DNA of 64,000 nucleotides from CAVTND01 sp963735955. Lineage in GTDB: Bacteria; Pseudomonadota; Gammaproteobacteria; Burkholderiales; Burkholderiaceae_F. Positions 52,572 to 61,676 of the stretch are shown here, piece by piece (position 1 is the stretch's first letter; the number at the start of each line of letters is the position of its first letter). The notes under the pieces are model-generated. The model saw only the letters and a program-made list of their open reading frames with translations, did no database searches and was not told the origin of the DNA. The position numbers were made by a program, and so were the translations under genes. The stretch lies in assembly GCA_963735955.1 (NCBI GenBank), contig CAVTND010000001.1:1-64000 (forward strand), read 5' to 3'.

Positions 52572-54122
52572 ATGCGCCTCTTCCGTCTGTTCCGCATTCT
52601 CACCATTGTCTGGCGCTACCGGCTCGACGAAATAGTCGTCACCAGCCTGAAGAACCCAGTTCTCGTGCGCCTCGTCGACTGGACTTCCTTTGGCGCTCCA
52701 CGCGCTCCCCGTGCAGTGCGCCTGCGCAGCGCGCTCGAGGATCTCGGTCCCATCTTTGTAAAGTTCGGACAGGTCCTGTCGACGCGACGCGACCTGCTGC
52801 CCGTTGATGTCGCGGACGAACTTGCCAAGCTGCAGGATCGCGTCCCGCCGTTCCCCTCTGCGCTGGCCGTGCGCGAAATCGAGCGCGGCCTCGGTCGGCC
52901 GCTGGATGAGCTGTTTTCTGATTTTCAGCAGGAACCGGTGGCCTCGGCCTCGATCGCGCAAGTCCACTTTGCCGTCCTCAAGCACGGTTCCGGTTCAGGC
53001 CGCGAAGTCGCCGTCAAGGTCCTGCGGCCGAACATGATGCAGGCGATCGAACGCGATCTTGCCTTGCTCGACACCGGAGCCGCCCTGGTGGAACGTCTGT
53101 GGCGTGACGGCAAGCGCCTGCGGCCGCGCGACGTCGTGGCCGAGTTCGATACTTACCTGCACGACGAGCTTGATCTGATGCGCGAGGCGGCCAATGCGGC
53201 GCAACTGCGCCGCAACTTCACCGGCTCGGCCCTGCTTGTCGTGCCTGAAATGCTGTTTGATGTCTGCTGCAGCAATGTCCTGGTGATGGAGCGCATGGAA
53301 GGCATTCCGATCAGCCAGATCGATCGTCTCCGCGAAGCCGGAATCGATATCAAGAAACTGTCGCGAGATGGCGTCACGATCTTCTTCACCCAGGTGTTTG
53401 ACCATGCGTTCTTTCACGCCGACATGCACCCCGGCAACATCCTGGTCGGCACCCAGGGTGACCAGTTCAACAAATACATCGCGCTCGATTTCGGCATCGT
53501 CGGCACCCTGTCGGAGACCGACAAGAACTATCTGGCGCAGAATTTCCTGGCATTCTTCCGGCGCGACTACCGACGTATTGCCGAACTGCACGCCGAATCT
53601 GGCTGGGTGCCGCAGGACACGCGCATCACCGAGCTCGAGGGCGCGATCCGCGCCTGCTGCGAGCCGGTGTTCGACAAGCCGCTGAAGGACATTTCACTGG
53701 GCATGGTGCTGCTGCGATTGTTCGAAGCGTCACGACGTTTCAACGTCGAAATCCAGCCGCAGCTTGTGCTGCTGCAAAAGACCCTACTGAACATCGAAGG
53801 ACTTGGCCGCCACCTCGACCCCGATCTCGATCTATGGAAGACCGCCATGCCCTTTCTCGAGCGCTGGATGGAGCAGCAGGTCGGGTTCAGTGGTCTCGAA
53901 CAGAAGTTCAGGCAGGAAGCCCTGCAGTGGAGCTATCTGCTTCCGCAGTTGCCGCGACTGGTGCATCAGTCGCTGTCACGCAATCGCGATGCCGATCGCC
54001 TGATCGAGGAAGTGCGGGAGCTGCGTCGGGAGCAGCGCCTGACCAATCGCTGGTACGCGGTGGCGACCGTCCTGTTGCTGATTGTGGTCGCATACGGCGG
54101 CTGGGCACTGTGGCGCACATGA
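52572..54122 (+). CDS. ubiB: Atypical kinase-like ubiquinone biosynthesis protein UbiB
   Basis: A 516-residue ADCK/ABC1-family protein required for ubiquinone synthesis. The family KxGQ motif is KFGQ (64-67), the Ala-rich nucleotide loop is PVASASIAQVHFA, followed by the catalytic-loop HADMHPGNI and LDFGIVG, and a C-terminal membrane helix (WYAVATVLLLIVVAYGGWAL). The frame opens 24 bp earlier at an ATG, but MRLFRLFRILTIVWRYRLDE is the family start. It completes the ubiE-tim44-ubiJ-ubiB group. Confidence 0.96.
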   Translation: MRLFRLFRILTIVWRYRLDEIVVTSLKNPVLVRLVDWTSFGAPRAPRAVRLRSALEDLGPIFVKFGQVLSTRRDLLPVDVADELAKLQDRVPPFPSALAVREIERGLGRPLDELFSDFQQEPVASASIAQVHFAVLKHGSGSGREVAVKVLRPNMMQAIERDLALLDTGAALVERLWRDGKRLRPRDVVAEFDTYLHDELDLMREAANAAQLRRNFTGSALLVVPEMLFDVCCSNVLVMERMEGIPISQIDRLREAGIDIKKLSRDGVTIFFTQVFDHAFFHADMHPGNILVGTQGDQFNKYIALDFGIVGTLSETDKNYLAQNFLAFFRRDYRRIAELHAESGWVPQDTRITELEGAIRACCEPVFDKPLKDISLGMVLLRLFEASRRFNVEIQPQLVLLQKTLLNIEGLGRHLDPDLDLWKTAMPFLERWMEQQVGFSGLEQKFRQEALQWSYLLPQLPRLVHQSLSRNRDADRLIEEVRELRREQRLTNRWYAVATVLLLIVVAYGGWALWRT

Positions 54123-54239
54123 AGAGTCGTTCCCCGCCCGAACGTTCTAGGACGATTGCGTCATTGACTCATTCCGTCTGCCCGCTATCGTGTCCCGCCC
54201 CGGCGGTGCGTCCGCTCGCAACTTCACTCTAGTCGAATC

Positions 54240-56321
54240 ATGACCCTGACCCCTGTTCGTCCTCGTTTTGCTGGCTTGTTGGTTGCACTCGCTGTTGTTT
54301 TGACCGTAACCGCCTGCGGCGGTGACAGCGAAAACAAGCCGACGACCCCGCCACCTCCTGCGACCGGGACGCCGTCGCCGACCTGTGTCAACGCGAGCGA
54401 CGCATTCAGTGTTGTCGGCGACGCCTCGGTCGCGGTTGGCGGTGTGGCGGGCGCCGTGCTGGCGGGATGCACCGGGGCGCTGAGTGAAGTCACCTGGACC
54501 CAAACGGCGGGGCCCGCCGCCACGCTGCTCTCGGCGAAGACACAGGCGATCAGTTTCCAGCCCGCGGCCGCCGGCAGCTACAGCTTCACCGCCAATTTCC
54601 GGGACGCCGGGGGTGTCCTGCGCAGCGCCAGTATCACGATCAATGCCAATATGACGTTCGTTCCTGTCGCGGTCGTTGCGCGTGGCGACCAGGCAGTGCG
54701 CAAGGGCGGCAAGGTTTCGGTGCGCGCGTGGCCGGGCATTGCCACCGGTGAAACGCTCACCTGGTCCCAGACTGCGGGTCCGATCGTCACGCTCGACGTG
54801 ACCGATCCCAATCGCATGCTGTTCACCGCGCCCGACGTGACACGCGATACGGCGCTGGTGTTCCGCGTGACGCGTCGGCTCGCCAATGGAACTACCGATA
54901 CCGATGACGTGCGGGTGCTGGTCGAGAACTACACCCAGGCGCCGACCGATCCGGCCGGCAGCGGCCCGTACGTGTTCAGCGACCTGCATGTCTCGCGCGT
55001 CTACCCGTACCGCGCGTCCGGGCCGTACGCGAATGTGCTAACCGGCTGCACCTACAACGCACAACTGCAGTACTTCGGCGCCGGCACCAATCTGTGCACG
55101 CTGAGTACGCTGCCGATGCTGCACCAGACTACCGGCGGCGCCGTGCCGACCGTGGCCCAGATCATGGACCGCGTGCTGGTTTCGCACGACTGGATGGGGC
55201 AGGTTTTCGAGCAGCTGCTGACGACGCAAGCCACGGATGATCTGCTGCGGCTGTTCAACGGCGTCACTGCGATCGTGATCGGCTCGCAGGTGCGGCCGAG
55301 CTTCTACTACGCACTGACCGGCGCCATCTACCTGGATGCCGACAATTTCTGGCTGACCGCCGAGCAGCGCGATGTCGTCAACGAAGCGCCGGATTTTCGC
55401 TCGGACTTCGACCGCGACCTGCAGTACTCGGGTCTGTGGCGCTATACGTTCAACAACGCCAGCATTTTCCTGCCGTTCCCGGCCGACTCGCGCATCCCGC
55501 GCGACATTACTTACCTGATGTCGGAAGCCGGCTGGCTGATGTATCACGAACTCGGTCACGCGTCGGACTTCATGCCGGTATCGGTGCGCGGCGCGATCAA
55601 CCCGGGTCTTTCGGTCTGGGCAAATATCAGCCCGCGCTACCAGGCGAGTCAGTTGCCCTCTGACGTGATGACCGCGACGTTTCCTCTGCTCTCGCCGCAG
55701 ATGCGAGCCCTGGCAGAAGTCAAGTTCACGACCGGCCCGGCAGCGAATGACCAGGCGATGATTAACGGCATCCCGTACGGAACACTGCGCACCTACACGC
55801 CGACCATGGTCGCCGGTTTCTTCAGTCCCGACCGGGCGACCGACGAGTACAACTTCACGAATTCGCGCGAAGACATCGCGATGACATTCGAGGAATTCAT
55901 GATGGTTCGCAACCATACCTTCCGGCGCGATGTGGCGATCACGGACAAGATGACATCCACCTCGACCGGCAGCACGATCATCGTGCGCTGGGGTCAGCGC
56001 GGCCGTATCGGTGACGCGAATGTAAGACCGCGCGCCCAGTATGTGGTGTCGCAGCTGGCGCCCTGGCTCAGCGCTGCGACCGAGATCGCCGCCGTGCCGG
56101 CGCCAATCGCGATGCGTCCTGGAGAAAGCTGGAACGCGAACCTAGTGCTGCCGGCAGCGCTGGGCGGTATGGCCAGCGCAATGTCCCTGCCGACAGCGCG
56201 CGAACTCGAAGCCGATCGTCTCCTGCTGCGCAAGGCCATGACGCGTCAGTTCATGGGTATCGAGACCGGCGGTGGTCACTGGACACCGAACGAGCGGGTG
56301 CTAAGGCGCACGGCACGCTAG
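54240..56321 (+). CDS. Putative zinc metallopeptidase lipoprotein (HELGH), family not recognised
   Basis: A 693-residue protein. Residues 1-25 are a lipoprotein signal peptide (LTVTAC, lipidated Cys26). Two PKD/Ig-like regions follow (about 50-140, 145-230: TQTAGPAATLLS and SQTAGPIVTLDV). The C-terminal half has a zinc motif HELGH (436-440) in a helix (WLMYHELGHASDFM) and a later EDIAMTFEEFMM (Glu544) that fits the third metal ligand of gluzincin-like enzymes. The family is unknown to me. Predicted to be an envelope-bound or surface protease or peptidoglycan-type enzyme. It stands alone, with long gaps on both sides. Confidence 0.75.
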   Translation: MTLTPVRPRFAGLLVALAVVLTVTACGGDSENKPTTPPPPATGTPSPTCVNASDAFSVVGDASVAVGGVAGAVLAGCTGALSEVTWTQTAGPAATLLSAKTQAISFQPAAAGSYSFTANFRDAGGVLRSASITINANMTFVPVAVVARGDQAVRKGGKVSVRAWPGIATGETLTWSQTAGPIVTLDVTDPNRMLFTAPDVTRDTALVFRVTRRLANGTTDTDDVRVLVENYTQAPTDPAGSGPYVFSDLHVSRVYPYRASGPYANVLTGCTYNAQLQYFGAGTNLCTLSTLPMLHQTTGGAVPTVAQIMDRVLVSHDWMGQVFEQLLTTQATDDLLRLFNGVTAIVIGSQVRPSFYYALTGAIYLDADNFWLTAEQRDVVNEAPDFRSDFDRDLQYSGLWRYTFNNASIFLPFPADSRIPRDITYLMSEAGWLMYHELGHASDFMPVSVRGAINPGLSVWANISPRYQASQLPSDVMTATFPLLSPQMRALAEVKFTTGPAANDQAMINGIPYGTLRTYTPTMVAGFFSPDRATDEYNFTNSREDIAMTFEEFMMVRNHTFRRDVAITDKMTSTSTGSTIIVRWGQRGRIGDANVRPRAQYVVSQLAPWLSAATEIAAVPAPIAMRPGESWNANLVLPAALGGMASAMSLPTARELEADRLLLRKAMTRQFMGIETGGGHWTPNERVLRRTAR

Positions 56322-56691
56322 CTCCGGTGCGCGGGCAAGGGATCGCCTTCTCCACGCAGGACGGCGATCCGGATCGGATGCAGGCGGCCGATTGCTCGGG
56401 GGCTGGTTCTTCGGGTCGAGAGTGACCGCCAGCGAAACCACGGTCACGGCGCGAACCGCGCGAGAACTTGCCGACGCGTGCTCTGTCCTGGGTTTTCCAG
56501 CTAGCCCGTAGCCGGTATTTCTGTGCCGCGCGCAGGACGCTAAGGTCGATCGAGCAGTTCTTGCGGTCCCTGGGCCGTGGTCGATCGCCGTGCTGATCAA
56601 GGTTTTCCGAAGTTCAACCTAGGCGGGGCTCGGTCCGCACTGGATTCAATCTGCCGACCCACGCAGTTCCGGGCTCGGCGTAATTCTGAAA
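56322..56691. other. 370-bp gap with no gene recognised
   Basis: Between the metallopeptidase lipoprotein and the antiporter gene I see no gene with family resemblance. A minus-strand frame of about 99 codons (56301-56600) is open, but is Arg/Pro/Ser-rich with no recognisable motif and its start has no good ribosome-binding site. A palindrome CGATCCGGATCG is present. No promoter of good quality was found. Confidence 0.5.
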
Positions 56692-57912
56692 GTGCCGATG
56701 GACCTAAGTTTCCTTCCCGACTGGCCTCCTGTCTTCTCCTCCGCGGTTGCCGTCGCGGTGCTTGTGGTCCTGGCCGCAGCGTTTGGAGAAGTCGCCGCCC
56801 GCTGGCTGCGCGTACCGCGTCTGCTCGGGTACCTGCTTGCAGGGGCATGCTTCGGAGCCGGCGGTTACGTGCTGCAGGTTCTGCACATGGAACCCCTGCC
56901 CAAGGCCACATTGCAGTATTCGCTCGATCTGGTCGCCGCGATCATCCTGTTCGATCTCGGTCAACGCGTGTCCTTTGGATGGATCCGCCGCAACCCGGCA
57001 TTGCTTGCTGCGAGCCTGTTCGAAAGTGGCATCACCTTTGCGGCGGTGTTCAGCGTCATGCGCTGGCTCGAGATTGCACCGTTGCCGGCGGCCTTGATCG
57101 CAACCGTCAGCATGTCGACCTCGCCCGCGGTGGTGCTGGCGGTGACGCGCGAACTCCGATCGCAAGGCCAGGTGACCGAGCGGGTGCTGCTTTTGACGGC
57201 GTTGAACTCGATCTACGCGGTGGTGCTGTCGACCCTGCTGCTGGCCTGGGCGCGCCTCGAAACGCGCGGTTTGCTCGACGATCTGCTGCTGCATCCCCTG
57301 TATCTGATCGTCGGGTCCCTGGCGCTGGCGGCAATCGGCGCGCGAGTCTTCCTGATGGTTGCCGCCTTCATCGGCCGGGATCGGGCAGCCCAACTGATAC
57401 TGATGCTGGCCGTGGTGTGGATTGTGTTCGAGGCCTCGCAGGCGCTGCGGCTCTCTCCGCTGCTGTCCCTGCTGACCTGCGGCGCCTTTGTGCGAACTTT
57501 CGACCGCGCGCGACATCGCGCCAGCGATGATTTCGGCCTGTTCTCGGCGCTCGCGCTAATGCTGTTTTTCGCCCTGTCAGCGGCAACGGTCGATCTCGGG
57601 ATACTGGCCGGCGCCGGCCTGCCGGCACTGCTGTTGGTGCTTGCCCGCGCCGCATCCAAACTGGCGGCCACGGGTGTGCTGGCTCGACTCACCGGCATCA
57701 TGTGGCGCAAGGGATTGCTGACCGGCCTCGGCCTGCTGCCGATGTCGGCGATTTCCCTGATGTTGACCCAGCAAATTTCCAAGATCGATCCGCATCTCGG
57801 CGCCGAGGCGGGCGCGGTGCTGCTCGCCGGAATCATCGTGATGCAGATTGCGGGCGCGCTGACGCTGGTCTATGCCTTGCGCGCAAGCGGCGAGGCAAGG
57901 GAGCAACCATGA
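56692..57912 (+). CDS. Monovalent cation:proton antiporter (CPA2 family), no regulatory domain
   Basis: A 406-residue inner-membrane protein with about 11-12 hydrophobic helices. The CPA2-like elements are RLLGYLLAGACFGAGGYVLQ, LDLVAAIILFDLGQRVSFGW and STSPAVVLAVTRELRSQGQV. It lacks the KTN/RCK cytoplasmic domain common in Kef-type proteins and is therefore short. Starts GTG (an ATG two codons later is possible). Its stop overlaps the start of an inserted mini-ORF element before the YbdK gene. Exchanged ions cannot be told from sequence. Confidence 0.82.
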   Translation: MPMDLSFLPDWPPVFSSAVAVAVLVVLAAAFGEVAARWLRVPRLLGYLLAGACFGAGGYVLQVLHMEPLPKATLQYSLDLVAAIILFDLGQRVSFGWIRRNPALLAASLFESGITFAAVFSVMRWLEIAPLPAALIATVSMSTSPAVVLAVTRELRSQGQVTERVLLLTALNSIYAVVLSTLLLAWARLETRGLLDDLLLHPLYLIVGSLALAAIGARVFLMVAAFIGRDRAAQLILMLAVVWIVFEASQALRLSPLLSLLTCGAFVRTFDRARHRASDDFGLFSALALMLFFALSAATVDLGILAGAGLPALLLVLARAASKLAATGVLARLTGIMWRKGLLTGLGLLPMSAISLMLTQQISKIDPHLGAEAGAVLLAGIIVMQIAGALTLVYALRASGEAREQP

Positions 57913-57989
57913 GACCGCCGCACGGCCGCCCGAAGGCGGGCGACGTCCCTCGCGGAGGGACCGCGCGCAGCGCGAGGGAGCAACCATGA
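57909..57989 (+). repeat. Inserted GC-rich element with coupled mini-ORF, copy B
   Basis: The antiporter stop and a 26-residue mini-ORF (MRPPHGRPKAGDVPRGG...) overlap as ATGA, and the mini-ORF ends at another ATGA that is the start of the YbdK-type gene. The element is homologous to copy A in the livG-livF gap: a 66-nt segment with shared blocks GGCCG-CC-AAG, TCCC, GGGACCG and CGCAG. It has a hairpin GTCCCTC / GAGGGAC (57945-57961). The sequence AGGGAGCAACCATGA occurs at both its ends, which indicates duplication of the gene junction. Confidence 0.6.
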
Positions 57990-59134
57990 ACGATGAGGTG
58001 CTCGATTTCAAGCGCTCAGCATCCTTGTCGATGGGGGTCGAACTCGAGCTTCAGCTGATCGACCGGCGCACCGGCGATCTGACGCGGGCAGCGTCCGACC
58101 TGATTGCATTGTCGACACGCAAGCCGTTCCCGGGCGACATCAAGCCCGAGATCACCGAAAGCATGCTGGAAGTCAGCACCTCGGTGCACACGTCGTACGC
58201 GCCGCTGCGTGCTGAATTGCTGGCGATGCGCGATCGCCTCGTGGTTGGTGCCGATCGGCTTGACATCGAAGTCGCCGGCGGCGGTGCGCATCCGTTCCAG
58301 CGCTGGTACGACCGCCAGATCTATGACCGGCCGCGGTTTCGACATGTCGCCGGTCTGTACGGCTATCTGGCCAAGCAGTTCACCGTATTCGGACAGCACG
58401 TGCACATAGGCTGCGAAAACGGAACCCAGGCCATGCTGCAGTTGCATCGATTGTCGGGATACATCCCGCAGTTCATTGCGCTGGCAGCCTGCAGTCCATA
58501 CGTCCAGGGCGTCGACACCTCGTTTGACTGCTCGCGACTGAACAGCATCTCGGCATTTCCGCTGTCGGGACGTGCGCCGTTCCTGACCGACTGGCCGGCG
58601 TTCGAGCACTACTTCACCAAGCTGCGCCGGCTCGGCGTCGTGGAGAGCATGAAGGACTTCTACTGGGATATCCGGCCCAAGCCCGAATACGGAACTATCG
58701 AGGTGCGCGTGTTCGACACGCCTCTGACGGTCGAGCGGGCGGCCGTGCTCGCGGCCTACCTGCAGGCGATCTGCCGGATGCTGCTCGACCGCGCCGACGC
58801 CGTCAGCGAGGAGAGTTACCTCGCCTACAACTACAACCGTTTTCAGGCCTGTCGATTCGGACTCGAGGGACAGGTACTGGACAGCGTGACCGGCGAATCG
58901 ACACCGCTGCACCTGGCGGTGCTGAAGACGCTCGAGGCGTGCCGGCCGTATGCCCGCGAACTCGGCTCGATCGACGCCCTCGACGAACTCGAGCGCTGGG
59001 TCCGGACCGAAGGCAACGAGGCCCGCTGGCAGCGTGAAACGATGCAGAGCCGGCACTCGCTGGCAGAACTGGTGCTGCAGTCAGCCGATCGCTGGCGCGG
59101 GCGAGCCGCCGTGCCGCATGACGTCCCGGCATAG
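57986..59134 (+). CDS. ybdK: Carboxylate-amine ligase, YbdK type (glutamate-cysteine ligase family 2)
   Basis: A 382-residue ATP-grasp-like ligase. Family blocks are LSMGVELELQLIDRRTGDLT, GDIKPEITESMLEVSTSVHT, FGQHVHIGCENG (with the metal-binding His) and DIRPKPEYGTIEVRVFDTPL. YbdK-type enzymes make weak gamma-glutamyl bonds, and the true substrate is not settled. The start ATG is coupled to the inserted element. The longer frame upstream is part of that element. Confidence 0.9.
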   Translation: MNDEVLDFKRSASLSMGVELELQLIDRRTGDLTRAASDLIALSTRKPFPGDIKPEITESMLEVSTSVHTSYAPLRAELLAMRDRLVVGADRLDIEVAGGGAHPFQRWYDRQIYDRPRFRHVAGLYGYLAKQFTVFGQHVHIGCENGTQAMLQLHRLSGYIPQFIALAACSPYVQGVDTSFDCSRLNSISAFPLSGRAPFLTDWPAFEHYFTKLRRLGVVESMKDFYWDIRPKPEYGTIEVRVFDTPLTVERAAVLAAYLQAICRMLLDRADAVSEESYLAYNYNRFQACRFGLEGQVLDSVTGESTPLHLAVLKTLEACRPYARELGSIDALDELERWVRTEGNEARWQRETMQSRHSLAELVLQSADRWRGRAAVPHDVPA

Positions 59135-59164
59135 AGCGATCGGCCGGCGAAAGATCCTCCCAGA

Positions 59165-59186
59165 CCGGGCGATGGGCGACGCCCGG
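59165..59186 (+). terminator. Hairpin after the YbdK gene
   Basis: A 7-bp perfect stem CCGGGCG / CGCCCGG with an 8-nt loop, 31 bp after the stop. No T-run, so it is a weak terminator at best. Confidence 0.4.
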
Positions 59187-59223
59187 CTTGCTCCATAATC
59201 CGCGCCAATTTCGCGGAGCCGCC

Positions 59224-60708
59224 ATGACCCTGATCGCGTTTGTTGCCCTGTATCTGTTCGCCTCGGTCGCGATCGGCCTGTACGCCGCCTCGCGTGTGAA
59301 GAACACGGCGGACTATGCGGTGGCGGGGCGTTCGCTGCCCCTGATCATGATCGTGACGACCACGTTCGCGACCTGGTTCGGTTCCGAGACGGTGCTCGGC
59401 ATCCCGTCGAAGTTCATCGAAGGCGGCATGCGCAAGACGGTCGAAGATCCGTTCGGGGCGTCGTTCTGCCTGATCTTCGTCGGCATGTTTTTCGCCGCGA
59501 AGCTGTACCGGATGAACCTGCTGACGATCGGCGATTTTTACCGCCAGAGATACGGGCGCGGGGTCGAAATCTTCAGCGCGGCCGTGATTCTGATTTCGTA
59601 TCTCGGCTGGGTGGCGGCGCAGATCACGGCGCTTGGTCTGGTCTTCAGCCTGCTGTCGGGCGGCGCGATCACGATCACCAATGGCATGATCCTCGGCACC
59701 GTGATCGTGTTCGGCTACACGGTGTTTGGCGGGATGTGGTCGGTTGCGTTGACCGACTTTTTCCAGATGATCATCATCGTGGTCGGCCTGTCGCTGATCG
59801 CCTGGTTTGCGGCTGATCTCGCGGGTGGCGCAGACAAGGTGGTGGCCTATGCGGCCGGCAAGGACATGTTCCGTTTCCTCCCCGAGTCGACGCCGCACGA
59901 CTGGCTGTTCTGGCTCGGCGCCGCCATCACGATCATGATCGGCTCGATTCCGCAGCAGGACGTATTTCAGCGCGTCATGTCGGCCAAGGACGAGAAGACG
60001 TCGGTGCGCGGACCGATCATCGGCGGAACAGCGTACCTGCTGTTCGCCTTCGTGCCGATGTTCATCGGTGTTGCGGCCTTCGTGATCATGCCCGAGCTTG
60101 CGACCAAGCTGCTGGAGGACGACTCGCAGAAGATCCTGCCGACCCTGGTACTGGAGCGCATGCCGGTTTGGCTGCAGGTGTGCTTCTTCGGGGCGTTGCT
60201 GTCAGCGATCATGTCGACCGCCTCGGCCACGCTGCTGGCGCCATCGACTACTTTCGTCGAGAACATCCTGAAGAACTTTCATCCGCTCAGCGATCGACAC
60301 GAACTGCGGGCCATGCGCTGGACGGTCGCCGCGTTCACCCTCTGCGTGCTGATCTACTCGATCGTCATGGAAGGCACACCGATCTACGAACTGGTGTCCA
60401 TGGCGTATCAATTCCCCGTCGTAGGCGCCTTCTGGCCATTGGTGTGCGGCCTGTACTGGAAGCGCTCGACCACGCAAGGGGCAATCTGGTCAATCGTCCT
60501 CGGCATGTCGGCCTGGGCGATTCTCGCTGCCACTCCCCTCGGACAAGTATTCCCGTCAGTACTCGGAGGCTTCATCCTGGCCGGCGTCGGCATGGTAGCG
60601 GGATCGCTAATGCCGACTCAGGGCAATGTCGCGCATCGAGGGCGCACCGCATCACATGGGCCGCATTCCCACGGCGGCATGCGCCACGCCGCAGCGCGAG
60701 GAAAGTAG
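59224..60708 (+). CDS. Sodium:solute symporter family protein
   Basis: A 494-residue transporter with about 13 hydrophobic helices. It starts MTLIAFVALYLFASVAIGLY and contains the SSS pattern GSETVLGIPSKFIEGG, GWVAAQITALGLVFSLLSGG and FGYTVFGGMWSVALTDFFQM. The C-terminal tail has a His-rich end (HGPHSHGGMRHAAARGK). It would use a sodium gradient to bring in a small organic solute (proline-like, pantothenate-like, or sugar); the substrate cannot be told. Converges with the DUF6279 gene with only 13 bp between. Confidence 0.88.
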   Translation: MTLIAFVALYLFASVAIGLYAASRVKNTADYAVAGRSLPLIMIVTTTFATWFGSETVLGIPSKFIEGGMRKTVEDPFGASFCLIFVGMFFAAKLYRMNLLTIGDFYRQRYGRGVEIFSAAVILISYLGWVAAQITALGLVFSLLSGGAITITNGMILGTVIVFGYTVFGGMWSVALTDFFQMIIIVVGLSLIAWFAADLAGGADKVVAYAAGKDMFRFLPESTPHDWLFWLGAAITIMIGSIPQQDVFQRVMSAKDEKTSVRGPIIGGTAYLLFAFVPMFIGVAAFVIMPELATKLLEDDSQKILPTLVLERMPVWLQVCFFGALLSAIMSTASATLLAPSTTFVENILKNFHPLSDRHELRAMRWTVAAFTLCVLIYSIVMEGTPIYELVSMAYQFPVVGAFWPLVCGLYWKRSTTQGAIWSIVLGMSAWAILAATPLGQVFPSVLGGFILAGVGMVAGSLMPTQGNVAHRGRTASHGPHSHGGMRHAAARGK

Positions 60709-60721
60709 TTCCGCGCGACCG

Positions 60722-61651
60722 CTAGCCCGGAGGTATTCCGGAGCGCGCGGCCGCCAACGCCACGAAATCCTCGGCATAGCTCCCGAGCCGCGCCGACAGG
60801 TGCGCGCGCTGCTCTGGCGAAGCGCTGTTGATGAGCCCCGCGATAAGCATCGCATTGCCGCGCCGGAATTCCTCGACTTTCGCGCGGCGGTCTGCGTCCG
60901 GCGGCAGTGACAATCTTTGGAAGTACTCGCGCAGCCAGGCCGTGGCAAGCGCTTCACGCGGCTGTTCGATGGCGATGCGGCGCAGAACCGCGACCAGCTC
61001 CTGCTGGCGCAATTCGCGCTCGCCGATCCACCACTGCGCATTGGCCGGGCGATTCGCGAGAGTCGCGCGCATCAGCACAAGTTGCTCGCGCGACACCGAG
61101 CCGAACCAGGTATCGACCCGTTCTGCGTATTTCTTGACGCGGTCATCCAGTGTTTCCTTGCCGGCGAACTGCACCAGTTCGCGTCGAGCCTTGGAGGTAT
61201 CCGATGTCAGCTTCCGGTCCAGACGATCAATCTGCGCCGGCGTCAGGGTTAGCGCCAGTTGCGCCAGATCGGGCGCAGCCCGTTCGCCGATCGCTGCCAG
61301 GCCGGTGTTGATCGCGGTGCTGAATTCAAGCACGTCAGCCGCGGAAACCTCGCCCGAAAGCTTGGCGCGGGCTGTATCGATGGTCCTTGCGTAATCGCGC
61401 AGCTGGGTCGCGCGATGCCAGTCGAGCAGGGAGGTGGCGCGGCTGCGTACCAGCTGCGATTGTTCGCTCGTCAGGCCGAGGTAGTCATCGATCTGGTAGA
61501 CGAGCAAGGTGTCGGCATTGTTGTAGCCGATGCGGACCGCACTGCACGCGGCGAGCGCCAGGACCGCCGCCAGCGCCAGCCAGTGCTGCAATCGACGCTG
61601 CGGTCTGCGCTGCTGTCTTCGGATACAGAAGTCGACTGACATAGAATCCAT
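60722..61651 (-). CDS. DUF6279 family lipoprotein
   Basis: A 309-residue protein. The signal peptide with basic N-region (RRQQRRPQRRLQ) leads to a lipobox LAAC (lipidated Cys36), followed by SAVRIGYNNADTLLVYQIDD, the family hallmark, and a helical domain rich in charged residues. No enzyme motif was seen. Good Shine-Dalgarno (GAGG) 10 bp before the ATG. It is divergent from glmU with a gap of only about 25 bp, so the two promoters must overlap or lie inside coding sequence. Function unknown. Confidence 0.85.
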   Translation of the reverse strand: MDSMSVDFCIRRQQRRPQRRLQHWLALAAVLALAACSAVRIGYNNADTLLVYQIDDYLGLTSEQSQLVRSRATSLLDWHRATQLRDYARTIDTARAKLSGEVSAADVLEFSTAINTGLAAIGERAAPDLAQLALTLTPAQIDRLDRKLTSDTSKARRELVQFAGKETLDDRVKKYAERVDTWFGSVSREQLVLMRATLANRPANAQWWIGERELRQQELVAVLRRIAIEQPREALATAWLREYFQRLSLPPDADRRAKVEEFRRGNAMLIAGLINSASPEQRAHLSARLGSYAEDFVALAAARSGIPPG

Positions 61652-61676
61652 GCGCAACCCACCTCTGATGCGCGCA

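Noticed and set aside
56301..56600. A 99-codon minus-strand frame in the gap before the antiporter gene
   Set aside because: No motif, no good ribosome-binding site, and overlaps the end of the lipoprotein gene; composition is like a shadow frame.
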